A stretch of DNA of 9,496 bases from Bacillota bacterium (GCA_017578085.1 PKQR01000086.1:1-9496); one strand, 5' to 3'; shown: positions 1 through 7,039, counted from the first letter of the stretch. The notes: a model not told the origin generated them from the sequence alone. Numbers and translations are program-made.

Positions 1-884
1 ACGCCCGCCGGCCGCCACAAGAGCATGACCACCACGATCAGGAACGTGATGATGCCCCGGTAGTCCAGCGGCGTGCCGAAGAAGTAGTTGGCGAGGAAGA
101 TGCCAAGGTTCTCAGCAAACCCCACTACGTAAGCCCCGAGGAAGGTACCGGAGAAGCTCACGAGCCCGCCGATGATGGAGGACGCGAACATGCGGGGCAA
201 AAGGCCCCAGCCCACCGTCGGCGTCACCGGCGAGTAGACGGCCCACACGGCCCCCGCTAACCCTGCCATGGCCCCAGCCGCCGCCCACGCCAGCCGGCGG
301 ATCCGCATCACCGGGGCGGCCGACGCCTGCGCGAGCATCATGTTGTCCGCCACGGCCCGCATCAGCTTGCCCGTAAGCGTGCGCGTCAGGAAGAAGTGCA
401 GCCCAAGGGCAATCAGCAACGCCCCAGGCACGGCGTACAGGTGCACGTTGGTGACCGTTCCGTACCCGATGAACATGACCGGCTGGGTCAATACCCGTGC
501 CTTTACATTTAGCAACCCGTTGATGTCGGCAAAGATGTAGATCAAGTGGCGCAGCACCATGCTGACGCCGATGGAGGCCACCATCAGGTACAGCGCGGGT
601 GCCCGCCTGGCGTTGAGGGGTTTGTAGATGGCTTCGTCAACGACGACCGCAACGATGAGACTCAGCAGGACGGAAACCAGGATCGACGGCCAGATGCCCC
701 AGCCGTACATGTTGACGGCGACAACCGTCGCGTAGGCTCCCAGCGTGACCAGCTCCGCATGGGCGAAGTTGATCATACGGGTGACCGCAAACGTCATCGT
801 CAAGCCGATTCCCATGAGGGTGAACAAGCTGCCGTGAAGGAAGCCCGTCAGGAATGGTGCGGCGAGTTCTGCGATGAATTCCAT
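1..884 (-). CDS. livH: Branched-chain amino-acid ABC transporter permease, LivH family (C-terminal end outside window)
   Basis: Inner-membrane permease of a high-affinity branched-chain amino-acid importer, which normally works with LivM, LivG, LivF and a LivK binding protein. Reading the minus strand from the ATG at 884-882 gives 294 uninterrupted codons to the window edge. The N-terminus is hydrophobic and carries the family hallmark GIGLTMTFAVTRMINFAHAE (about residues 26-45), then GAYATVV, several further hydrophobic segments, a SIIGGLVSFSGTFLGAYVVG stretch and the terminal block VVVMLLWRPAG, which in LivH precedes the last few residues. The family is about 290 residues, so little is missing. 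The start is fixed by an in-frame TGA two codons upstream; the ribosome-binding site is weak (GAGTGA). No LivK gene lies just upstream, where it often sits; the neighbour is a divergent toxin-antitoxin pair. Substrate is inferred from family only; urea or other amide permeases (UrtB-like) are related alternatives. Confidence 0.88.
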   Translation of the reverse strand, partial: MEFIAELAAPFLTGFLHGSLFTLMGIGLTMTFAVTRMINFAHAELVTLGAYATVVAVNMYGWGIWPSILVSVLLSLIVAVVVDEAIYKPLNARRAPALYLMVASIGVSMVLRHLIYIFADINGLLNVKARVLTQPVMFIGYGTVTNVHLYAVPGALLIALGLHFFLTRTLTGKLMRAVADNMMLAQASAAPVMRIRRLAWAAAGAMAGLAGAVWAVYSPVTPTVGWGLLPRMFASSIIGGLVSFSGTFLGAYVVGFAENLGIFLANYFFGTPLDYRGIITFLIVVVMLLWRPAG

Positions 885-921
885 GGATCAATCACTCATT
901 TGAGCGTTTGCGTAGAGAGTG

Positions 922-951
922 CTTATGCAGCGATCATTCTGTCAGCATAAG
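922..951 (-). promoter_or_regulatory. Inverted repeat with a mini-ORF in the livH leader
   Basis: Arms CTTATGC (922-928) and GCATAAG (945-951) form a 7-bp inverted repeat with a 16-nt spacer, 38 bases upstream of the livH start. On the minus strand an ATG (948-946), preceded by the good ribosome-binding sequence AGAAAGGAAAA, opens a four-codon reading frame (M-L-T-E-stop) that begins inside the repeat. This may be an operator, a leader hairpin or a leader peptide. No clear sigma-70 promoter for livH could be seen in 885-1060 on this strand. Confidence 0.3.
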
Positions 952-1029
952 AGTTTTCCTTTCTGCAGTTAAACCAAAGATGGTGCCTCTTAGCTCAGCG
1001 CTGCCACGGCCGCTTTTTCGACCGCTCTG

Positions 1030-1058
1030 TTGACGTCGCCGCGTCTCGACCCTATTGT
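1030..1058 (+). promoter_or_regulatory. Sigma-70-type promoter of the toxin-antitoxin operon
   Basis: TTGACG (1030-1035, five of six matches to the -35 consensus) and TATTGT (1053-1058, four of six matches to the -10) are separated by exactly 17 bp. A start of transcription near 1065 would give a leader of about 60 nt before the antitoxin ATG at 1124. Confidence 0.6.
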
Positions 1059-1059
1059 A

Positions 1060-1070
1060 GTCTCAGAGAC
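1060..1070. promoter_or_regulatory. Palindrome at the presumed transcription start, candidate antitoxin operator
   Basis: GTCTC-A-GAGAC is a perfect 11-bp inverted repeat immediately after the -10 box. A further GTCTC half site lies at 1043-1047, between the -35 and -10 boxes. Type II antitoxins commonly repress their own promoters by binding such palindromes, alone or with the toxin. That this one is the operator is inference from position and symmetry. Confidence 0.4.
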
Positions 1071-1123
1071 CACACGCGTATTGTGTCACTGTATCCATTC
1101 GTAGGCCAAGGAGGCACACCGCC

Positions 1124-1405
1124 ATGGCACAGAAGATCGGCGTCCGAGAAGCCAAGGCCCGATTCAGCCGTCTACTGGCTGAGGTGAAGAGCGGAGCGGA
1201 ATGGATCATCACGGAAAGAGGGGTGCCGGTGGCCAAGCTGGGGCCGATCCCCGCCGAGGAGCGCCCGCTGGAAGCACGCCTGGCATACCTCGAACAGCAG
1301 GGCCTGCTGGAGAAGCCAAGGCCCGACGCCCGCAATCTGCCGCCGCCGCTACCCCTGCCCGGAGGCCTCGCTCAACAGTGGCTCGAGGAGGATCGTAGGC
1401 GATGA
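1124..1405 (+). CDS. Type II antitoxin, Phd/YefM (prevent-host-death) family
   Basis: A 93-residue protein expected to bind and neutralise the downstream PIN-domain RNase and to repress the operon. The N-terminus matches the Phd/YefM pattern: IGVREAKARFSRLLAEVKSG (about residues 5-24), then EWIITERGVPVAKLGPI, the VREAK...LL..V..G...IT.RG.PVA.L core that forms the DNA-binding dimer. The C-terminal half is proline-rich and ends with GLAQQWLEEDRRR, the type of toxin-wrapping tail that often ends in an EDR-like motif in VapC-partnered antitoxins. The start is supported by AAGGAGG at 1108-1114, nine bases before the ATG, and by an upstream promoter. The stop overlaps the toxin start by four bases (ATGA), so the two are translationally coupled. 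The toxin belongs to the VapC family, so the pair may be annotated vapBC although the antitoxin has a Phd-type fold. Confidence 0.88.
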   Translation: MAQKIGVREAKARFSRLLAEVKSGAEWIITERGVPVAKLGPIPAEERPLEARLAYLEQQGLLEKPRPDARNLPPPLPLPGGLAQQWLEEDRRR

Positions 1406-1815
1406 GCCTGGTCCTTTACTGGGACGCTTCCGCCGTGCTCTCGGCATTGTTCAAGGACCAACACAGCGAAACCGCATGGAACCTGGCCCGGACGGAGGGC
1501 ATACACCTTCTTTCAAGCCTGGCAGCGGCCGAAGTCCACGCTGTCATTGCCCGGATCGAGCGGGAAGGCGTGCTAGCCCCGGTGTTGGTTGCCGCCGCGC
1601 GGGAGGCCTTTGCGCTCGGCCCGTGGCGGCGTGTCTACATGCACCCGGACTGGCAGTTCCTCGAGCAGCTTGCGAGCCGTTGGCCCTTGCGCGGCGCCGA
1701 CCTGTGGCATCTCGCCCTCGCCAAGACGATCCAACAGGAGCTGCACGAAGTACGCCTGTTGACCTTCGATCAGCGCCTGGCTGCAGCCGCAGCTGGGGAG
1801 CAGTTGGCGGTTTGA
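1402..1815 (+). CDS. vapC: Type II toxin, VapC-like PIN-domain ribonuclease
   Basis: A 137-residue PIN-domain protein, the usual length for VapC toxins, which are Mg-dependent endoribonucleases that cut tRNA or rRNA and arrest translation when the antitoxin is degraded. The four acidic positions of the PIN active site are all visible: D8 in YWDASAVLSALF, E44 in SSLAAAEVHAV, D100 in LRGADLWHLALA and D123 in LLTFDQRL. The toxin therefore looks catalytically intact. The start ATG overlaps the antitoxin stop (ATGA at 1402-1405), with GAGGAGGA at 1385-1392 as its ribosome-binding site inside the antitoxin gene. Downstream, 112 bases separate it from the convergent rbsD stop; no hairpin with a T-run was seen there, so transcription may run on antisense to rbsD. 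The RNA target cannot be told from the sequence. Confidence 0.88.
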   Translation: MSLVLYWDASAVLSALFKDQHSETAWNLARTEGIHLLSSLAAAEVHAVIARIEREGVLAPVLVAAAREAFALGPWRRVYMHPDWQFLEQLASRWPLRGADLWHLALAKTIQQELHEVRLLTFDQRLAAAAAGEQLAV

Positions 1816-1927
1816 AGAGGTGTGCAGCCGGCCGGAGTTGTGCGCTCGGTGTGTGGCTATACGCGTCTCTGCGCCGCCTTACTAGTCGCGAGGAGTATCC
1901 GAGGTTGGGATTGCCGTGATCTTTAGG

Positions 1928-2326
1928 CTAAAACAAGACGCCTGCGACGAGGATTATGTTGCTGTACGGCGTGAACTCACCCGTGCGCACCACGGCCTTT
2001 GCCTGCTTGGTAATATTCTTGAATTGAACATGGGGCACGGCCCGCACCGGCACATCCTTGGGCCACATGGCCGTGAACCGCTCATACATCCCAGGCGACA
2101 CCTGCGCCATCTCCTGGCCGATAATCGCCTCCTGCACCTTCAGCTCCCGCAGGACGGCCTCGAGGGTTTCCAGAAACCCCGGAACGCCCTCGACCAGCGC
2201 CAGATCGACGGTCTCGACGCCGGGCGGCACGGGCAGTCCCGCGTCGCCGATGACGAGCATGTCCCCATGGCCCATGGACGCGATGATGCGTGAGAGCTGC
2301 GCGTGCAAGATCCCGATCTTCTTCAT
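1928..2326 (-). CDS. rbsD: D-ribose pyranase RbsD
   Basis: Cytoplasmic mutarotase that converts beta-ribopyranose, the form delivered by the transporter, to ribofuranose, the form used by ribokinase. The protein has 132 residues, matching the family (131 in Bacillus subtilis). Conserved family residues are visible: H20 and D28 in the N-terminal SMGHGDMLVIGDAGLPVP, H99 in VPHVQFK, and Y121 and N123 in TPYSNIIL near the C-terminus. The start ATG follows GAGGAGGGAG. It is the last gene of the ribose cluster, 178 bases after rbsB, and converges with the toxin gene. In Escherichia coli rbsD is first and in B. subtilis it sits between rbsK and rbsA, so its terminal position here is a rearranged order. 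Confidence 0.95.
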   Translation of the reverse strand: MKKIGILHAQLSRIIASMGHGDMLVIGDAGLPVPPGVETVDLALVEGVPGFLETLEAVLRELKVQEAIIGQEMAQVSPGMYERFTAMWPKDVPVRAVPHVQFKNITKQAKAVVRTGEFTPYSNIILVAGVLF

Positions 2327-2360
2327 GGCGAGACTCCCTCCTCACGGGGCTGTGCCGGTC

Positions 2361-2412
2361 CGGCGGGCCGGCGCCCCGCTACGGAGCACCGGCCCACCGC
2401 CGTACGTTTTTT
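2361..2412 (+). terminator. Intrinsic terminator-like hairpin with T6, reading rightwards between rbsD and rbsB
   Basis: CGGCGGGCCGG (2361-2371) can pair with CCGGC-CCA-CCGCCG (2389-2402), giving an 11-bp GC-rich stem with a three-base bulge. It is followed by TACG and six T residues (2407-2412) on the plus strand. The T-run lies on the strand opposite to the ribose genes, so the functional direction would be rightward, where the only upstream gene is the toxin-antitoxin pair. In the minus direction the same hairpin has no T-run and could act as a stabilising structure between rbsB and rbsD. The folding was judged by eye. Confidence 0.45.
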
Positions 2413-2500
2413 CGGTTGGCGAAGCCGACGGGTTGGCAGCTGCCGGCGCGGCCGACCGGCTCCCAACTGCGATCCACCAACCGGCTCGCCAGCCGTCGGG
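2413..2500. repeat. Cluster of nested inverted repeats between rbsB and rbsD
   Basis: Several symmetric segments crowd into fewer than 90 bases. GTTGGC-GAA-GCCGAC lies at about 2415-2429 (one wobble pair). GGCAGCTGCC is a perfect palindrome at 2435-2444. GGTTGG (2431-2436) pairs with CCAACC (2477-2482), and CCGACGG (2425-2431) with CCGTCGG (2493-2499). Together they could fold the rbsB-rbsD spacer of the mRNA into a long branched structure. No known RNA family was recognised; processing or differential stability of the rbsB message is a possible role. Confidence 0.35.
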
Positions 2501-2504
2501 TTCC

Positions 2505-3398
2505 TCAGTCGTTGGTCACCAGCGACAGCGGCACCGGGATGAAGGCGTCCACCGTTTCGCCGCGCAGCACCTTGACCGCGGTCTCGACACCCAGGGCGCC
2601 CATCAGGCGCGGCTGCTGGGCGACGGTGGCCAGCATGCGGCCCTCGCGTACGGCCCGCACCGCGTCATCGGTGGCGTCGAAGCCGATGACCTTGATCTGG
2701 TTGGCCCGGCCGGCCGCCTCGATGGCCACCAGGGCACCGAGCGCCATCTCGTCGTTGTGGGCAAACACGAAGTCGATCTCCGGCTGGGCCTGGAGGATGT
2801 TCTCCATGACCGTCAGGCCACGGGCCCGGTCAAAGCCGGCTTCCTGCCGGGCGACGACGACGATGCCCGGGTACTGGCTGATGACCTCGTTGAAGCCCTG
2901 GCCGCGCTCACGGGCCGCCGTGGTGCCCGGGATTCCCTCCAGCTCGACCACCTTGGCCTTGCCGCCCGAAGCCTTCACGATGAGCTCCGCCGCCATGCGC
3001 CCACCGAGCACGTTGTCGGAAGCGATGTGCGACACAACCACGCCGCCGTCCGCCGCGCGGTCAACGGTGATCACCGGGATGCCGGCGCGGTTCGCGGCCA
3101 GCACGCCCGGGATGACCGCCGCGGAGTCCGTCGGGTTGATCAGGAGCACGTCGACGCCGGCGGCAATCAGGTCCTCGATGCCCGCGAGCATCCGGGCGGA
3201 GTCATCCTGGGCGTCCACGACGCGCAGCTGCACGCCGAGCTCCGCCGCCTTCTCTTCAGCACCTTCCCGCAGGTCCACGAAGAACGGGTTCGACTGCGTC
3301 GAGATCGCCAAGCCGATGGTCTGCGCAGAAACCGGGACCGCCGCGGCAAAAGCCAGCAGCAGCGCACTGAGAACCAGCAAAATACGGGTACGAGTCAT
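2505..3398 (-). CDS. rbsB: Ribose ABC transporter substrate-binding protein RbsB
   Basis: Extracytoplasmic ribose receptor that feeds the RbsC/RbsA importer. The chosen ATG at 3398 gives 297 residues and follows AAGGAGG by eight bases; longer in-frame reading upstream lacks such a site. Residues 1-25 form a Sec signal peptide (basic MTRTR, hydrophobic core, VSA cleavage before QT). Residues corresponding to the ribose-binding set of E. coli RbsB are present: N37, F39 and F40 in STQSNPFF, D113-R114 in TVDRAA, an arginine in TAARERG, F189 in AGFDRARG, N215 in FAHNDEMALGA, D241 in VIGFDAT and Q261 in TVAQQP. Ribose specificity is therefore well supported. There is no lipobox cysteine, unlike typical monoderm binding proteins. 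The 100-base gap after rbsC (3399-3498) holds the leader and no evident terminator. Confidence 0.95.
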   Translation of the reverse strand: MTRTRILLVLSALLLAFAAAVPVSAQTIGLAISTQSNPFFVDLREGAEEKAAELGVQLRVVDAQDDSARMLAGIEDLIAAGVDVLLINPTDSAAVIPGVLAANRAGIPVITVDRAADGGVVVSHIASDNVLGGRMAAELIVKASGGKAKVVELEGIPGTTAARERGQGFNEVISQYPGIVVVARQEAGFDRARGLTVMENILQAQPEIDFVFAHNDEMALGALVAIEAAGRANQIKVIGFDATDDAVRAVREGRMLATVAQQPRLMGALGVETAVKVLRGETVDAFIPVPLSLVTND

Positions 3399-3498
3399 TT
3401 GGCTTGCCTCCTTACGGCAGGTTTCGCTTAACCTCTTATCCCAACACGCCACTTTAACCGGTGCGGCAGCGCAACGCCCCCTTTGCCCACCTTTGCCG

Positions 3499-4503
3499 CT
3501 ACGCCTGCTGTGCGCGAGGCGCCACCCCCTTTCGCAGCGAACCCTTGCCGCCTGCGTGGATGAGACGGTCAAGGAGCACCGCCACTAGGATGACGACACC
3601 TTTGGCCACGTCCTGGTAGAACGAAGACACGTTGAGCAAGTTGAGCACGTTGCCCAAGATGCCGATGATGAATGCGCCGATGATGGTGCCGGTAACCGAA
3701 CCGCGCCCGCCCGACAGGCTCGTGCCGCCAAGAATGACGGCAGCGATGGCGTCCAGCTCATACGACGTCCCGGCCGTGGGCTGCGCGGAAAAGAGCCTCG
3801 ACGTCAGCACGATCCCAGCGAAGCCGGCTGTGAAACCACTCATGGCGTACACGAGCACCTTGATGAAGTTGACGCGCACGCCCGACATGCGCGCCGCCCG
3901 CTCGTTGCCGCCCACGGCGTAGATGAGCCGCCCCAGCGTGGTGCGGTTCAGGAAGATGTAAAACGCGAGGTACAAGATTATCATGATGGCCACCGGCGCC
4001 GGCACCGGGCCGACGCTGCCGTGGCCAAACCATTGAAACGCGTTGTTGAGCACCGTGATGGGCCGCCCGTTAGTGTAGACCAGCGTCGCCCCCCGGGCGA
4101 ACGCCATCATCGCCAAGGTGACGATGAAGGGCGGCAACTGCCCGTACGCGACAAAGAACCCGTTGACGGCCCCAAGCAGCGTCCCCAGGCCCAACATCGC
4201 CAGGGCCGCCACCAGCCAGTTGCCGCCAGCCGCAATCATTCCTGCTCCGACGGCACCCGTCAGCGCCAGCACCGACCCGACGGACAGATCGATCCCGCCG
4301 GACAAGATGACGACGGTCATGCCCGCCGCCAGGATGGCGTTGATGGCCACCTGCCGGGTCACGTTCATCAGGTTGTTGGACGTCAGAAATCGATCGCTCA
4401 AGAGAGACGCCAAGAGCATCATGGCCAAGAGCACCAGGAGCATACCGTAGCGGCGGATCCACTGCCGGGGTGCGCTGACGGCTTGCGGCTTAAGCAGACT
4501 CAT
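3499..4503 (-). CDS. rbsC: Ribose ABC transporter permease RbsC
   Basis: Integral membrane subunit of the CUT2-class ribose importer; two copies form the channel. From the ATG at 4503 it has 334 residues (321 in E. coli), with a short basic N-tail and then multiple hydrophobic segments. The family signature GGIDLSVGS is at residues 69-77. Further hallmarks are the YGQLPPFIVTLAMM region, RAARMSGVRV in the cytoplasmic loop, and AVILGGTSLSGGRGSVTGT before the last helices. The start lies inside the rbsA 3' end (14-bp overlap), preceded by GGGGGGAAC, so translation is probably coupled. A TTG at 4533 would add ten residues, but its nearest purine-rich sequence is only three bases away, so the ATG is preferred. 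Confidence 0.94.
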   Translation of the reverse strand: MSLLKPQAVSAPRQWIRRYGMLLVLLAMMLLASLLSDRFLTSNNLMNVTRQVAINAILAAGMTVVILSGGIDLSVGSVLALTGAVGAGMIAAGGNWLVAALAMLGLGTLLGAVNGFFVAYGQLPPFIVTLAMMAFARGATLVYTNGRPITVLNNAFQWFGHGSVGPVPAPVAIMIILYLAFYIFLNRTTLGRLIYAVGGNERAARMSGVRVNFIKVLVYAMSGFTAGFAGIVLTSRLFSAQPTAGTSYELDAIAAVILGGTSLSGGRGSVTGTIIGAFIIGILGNVLNLLNVSSFYQDVAKGVVILVAVLLDRLIHAGGKGSLRKGVAPRAQQA

Positions 4504-5977
4504 GGCGAGTTCCCCCCGTGGCGTAATGCCCAATCTCCTCCTGGCTGGTGTTGGCGGCGTCCAGCTCGGCCACGATGCGCCCCTCGTGCATGACGTAGAT
4601 GCGGTCGCTCAAGTTGATGACCTCAGGCAGCTCCGACGAAACCAAGAGGATCGTCTTGCCCTGGCCCGCCAGCTCGTCGATGAGCGCATACACCTCAGCC
4701 TTCGCGCCGACATCGATGCCCCGGGTCGGCTCTGCCATGATGATCACGTCGGCGTCAGTGGCCAGCCACTTGGACAGCACGACCTTCTGCTGGTTGCCGC
4801 CCGACAAGCTGTCCACTTCCTGATCCAAACTGGGCGTCTTGATGGCCAGCCGCTCCACGTAGTCCGCCGCCTGGCGCCGCTCCTTGGCCACATCCACGAA
4901 ACCGAAGCGGGAAACCTTTTCCAGCGCCGCTAAGCTTGAATTGGCCACCACCGACAAAAGCAGCACGAGCCCTTCTTCCTTGCGGTTTTCCGTCAAAAGC
5001 GCGATGCCGTGGCGGATGGCGTCCTGCGGCGAGCGGATGTCCACCGGGCGCCCGTGTAGCTTGATCTCGCCGCCGGAGCGGGGCACCGCGCCAAAGATGG
5101 CCCGCACCAGCTCGGACTGGCCGGCGCCCATGAGCCCCGTGATGCCCACCACCTCGCCCTTATGGGCCACTAGCGACGCCCCGTGCACCCGGCCGGGCAC
5201 CGACAAGTCCCGCACCTCGAGTGCGACCTCCGAGGTCGGCTTGTGGTTGCGCACGTACAGCTTGGTCAGCGGCCGGCCCACCATCATGCGCACGATCTCG
5301 TCGCGGGTCAGCTCCGCCATGGGCTTTGTGCCCACGAGCCGCCCGTCCCGCAGCACGGTGGCCCGGTCGGCGATGGCCATCACTTCATCCAGCTTGTGGG
5401 AGATGTAGACGATCCCCGTACCGCTCGCGCGCAGCTGGCGGATGATGTCCATGAGCCGCTCCACTTCCGCATCGGTCAGCGCCGCCGTCGGCTCGTCCAT
5501 GATGATCACGGCAGCTTCCTCCCGCAGTGCGCGGGCGATCTCCACGATCTGCTGCTCCGCCACGCTCAGATCCCGGACGAGCGCATCGACGGAAACGTGG
5601 TGCAAGCCCAGCCGCTTGAGCAACTCCCGGGACTCGGCCCGCATGCGCCGGTAGGGGACCCAGCTCAACATGCGGCTGCCCATGGCGTCGAGAAAGATGT
5701 TTTCCGCCACGGACATGTCGTTGATGAGGGTGAACTCCTGGTGGATGATGCGGATCCCGAGGCGCTGGGCGTCCAGGGGGCTCCGGATTTCAACCTTCTC
5801 CCCCCGCACGTACATCTCGCCCGAATCCTTCTCGTACACGCCGGTCATGATTTTGACCAGCGTCGACTTGCCCGCGCCGTTTTCCCCGAGCAGGGCATGG
5901 ACTTCCCCAGCGCGCACCTCAAAATCAACGCCGTCCAGGGCGATAACGCCGGGAAACGCCTTGGAGATGCCGGCCAT
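4490..5977 (-). CDS. rbsA: Ribose ABC transporter ATP-binding protein RbsA
   Basis: Cytoplasmic ATPase with two ABC domains that drives RbsC. The first domain has Walker A GENGAGKST (31-39), Q-loop Q80, signature LSVAEQQ (137-143), Walker B IIMDEPT (158-164) and switch H194. The second has a degenerate Walker A GLMGAGQSE (281-289, the lysine replaced by Q as is usual in this family), signature LSGGNQQK (391-398) and IIMAEPTRGIDVG (412-424). In this last motif the normal Walker-B aspartate is alanine (A415). Length is 495 from the ATG versus 501 in E. coli. The ATG at 5977 has no ribosome-binding site and falls inside the first beta strand. In-frame codons upstream read ENNVLLR, which fits the family, so the true start may be CTG at 6016, six bases after the rbsK stop and preceded by GGGGTGAGG. 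Confidence 0.94.
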   Translation of the reverse strand: MAGISKAFPGVIALDGVDFEVRAGEVHALLGENGAGKSTLVKIMTGVYEKDSGEMYVRGEKVEIRSPLDAQRLGIRIIHQEFTLINDMSVAENIFLDAMGSRMLSWVPYRRMRAESRELLKRLGLHHVSVDALVRDLSVAEQQIVEIARALREEAAVIIMDEPTAALTDAEVERLMDIIRQLRASGTGIVYISHKLDEVMAIADRATVLRDGRLVGTKPMAELTRDEIVRMMVGRPLTKLYVRNHKPTSEVALEVRDLSVPGRVHGASLVAHKGEVVGITGLMGAGQSELVRAIFGAVPRSGGEIKLHGRPVDIRSPQDAIRHGIALLTENRKEEGLVLLLSVVANSSLAALEKVSRFGFVDVAKERRQAADYVERLAIKTPSLDQEVDSLSGGNQQKVVLSKWLATDADVIIMAEPTRGIDVGAKAEVYALIDELAGQGKTILLVSSELPEVINLSDRIYVMHEGRIVAELDAANTSQEEIGHYATGGTRHESA

Positions 5978-6022
5978 CCGTAATAGGACGTTGTTCTCTA
6001 CAGGCGGCGAGCCCAGAGGGCC

Positions 6023-7015
6023 TCACCCCTTTCGCAAAAGCGGCACCGGCTCCGGCGCCCCGGCCAGCGCCGCCTCGACCTCCTCACGCCGCGGGAAGGA
6101 GGATTGCGCGCCGGGCCGCGTCACCGTGATGGCGGCGGCCGTCGTGGCGAAACGCAGCGCTTCGGCCATGGAGCGCCCGGCGCAAAGCTGCACCACCAGC
6201 GCCCCGGCAAAGGTGTCGCCAGCGCCGGTAGTGTCCACCGCCTGCACCTTCCTAGCGGGGATGTAGAGCGGTGCCGGCATGTCGCCATCGCTTAAGGCCA
6301 CGGCCCCTTGCTCCCCCAGCGTCACGACCACGCGGCCGCCCGGCCTAAGCCACGGCAAAAGCTTGCGGGCCGCCTCGGCTGCATCGGCCGGGTTTGCCAC
6401 CTTATGCCCCGTCATCTCTTCCGCTTCCAGCTCGTTGACGATCAAGAGGTCCACGGTGCCCGCTGGCGGCAAGGCCGAGGCCCGGAATGGACTCGGGTTC
6501 AGCACCAACAGCGGCCGGGCAGCGGCTTCCCGGAGGCGGGCGATGGTCTGCGCCACGGCCAACACCACTGCTTCCGGTACTTCAAACTGCACCATCACCG
6601 CGTCGCAAGCCGCCATGGCACCGGCCGCCCGCTCCACGTCTGCGGGTGTAACCGCCCCGTTGGCGCCGGGAATGACGACGATGGTGTTCTCGCCACGCCG
6701 CCCGACGGTGATGAGCGCTGCCCCGGTGGACGTGCCGGCAACGGTCCGCACCAGCGAGCAGTCGACACCCACCTGTTGCAGTCCCTGGAGCGCCCGGGGA
6801 CCAAAGACATCGTCACCGACGCAGCCGACCATGACGGCCTGCGCCCCCATCAGGCCCGCGACCGCGGCCTGGTTGGCGCCCTTGCCGCCCAGGTGCTGTT
6901 CAAAGCCGAGCGCCCACACGGTTTCCCCTTCCCGGGGCAGCCGGTCCACTCCCGCCACCAGATCGATGTTGATGCTCCCGATGACCATCACGCGCGGCCC
7001 ATTGTTCACAGCCAT
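6023..7015 (-). CDS. rbsK: Ribokinase RbsK (PfkB family)
   Basis: Phosphorylates ribofuranose with ATP to ribose-5-phosphate, linking import to the pentose phosphate pathway. The protein has 330 residues (309 in E. coli). Features in order: sugar-binding GSINIDLV (13-20, N16 and D18), the first PfkB signature GGKGANQAA (43-51), VGCVGDDVFG (63-72), an ENT..V.PGAN stretch (109-119), LNPSP (172-176), VNELEAEEMTG (193-203), and the second signature DTTGAGDTF (261-269), with D267 as the expected catalytic base. The start ATG at 7015 is preceded by GAAGAGG ten bases upstream; a longer in-frame GTG start at 7099 would translate the 13-bp repeats and is rejected. The stop is close to rbsA (45 bases to its ATG, six to an alternative CTG). 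Confidence 0.94.
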   Translation of the reverse strand: MAVNNGPRVMVIGSINIDLVAGVDRLPREGETVWALGFEQHLGGKGANQAAVAGLMGAQAVMVGCVGDDVFGPRALQGLQQVGVDCSLVRTVAGTSTGAALITVGRRGENTIVVIPGANGAVTPADVERAAGAMAACDAVMVQFEVPEAVVLAVAQTIARLREAAARPLLVLNPSPFRASALPPAGTVDLLIVNELEAEEMTGHKVANPADAAEAARKLLPWLRPGGRVVVTLGEQGAVALSDGDMPAPLYIPARKVQAVDTTGAGDTFAGALVVQLCAGRSMAEALRFATTAAAITVTRPGAQSSFPRREEVEAALAGAPEPVPLLRKG

Positions 7016-7039
7016 GTCATCGCCGCCTCTTCGTAGACG

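Noticed and set aside
546..950. Plus-strand frame rich in H, D and Q opposite livH
   Set aside because: This is an antisense shadow; the opposite strand encodes the clear LivH permease.
1922..1932. TTTAG-G-CTAAA palindrome at the rbsD stop as a bidirectional terminator
   Set aside because: The stem is short and AT-rich with no adjoining T-run; it is too weak to support a terminator call.
2058..3588. Long plus-strand open frames opposite rbsB (about 430-457 codons)
   Set aside because: They lie antisense to rbsB and the rbsD spacer, whose minus-strand proteins are unmistakable. Their products are low-complexity Ala, Arg, Thr and Ser sequences typical of GC-rich shadow frames.
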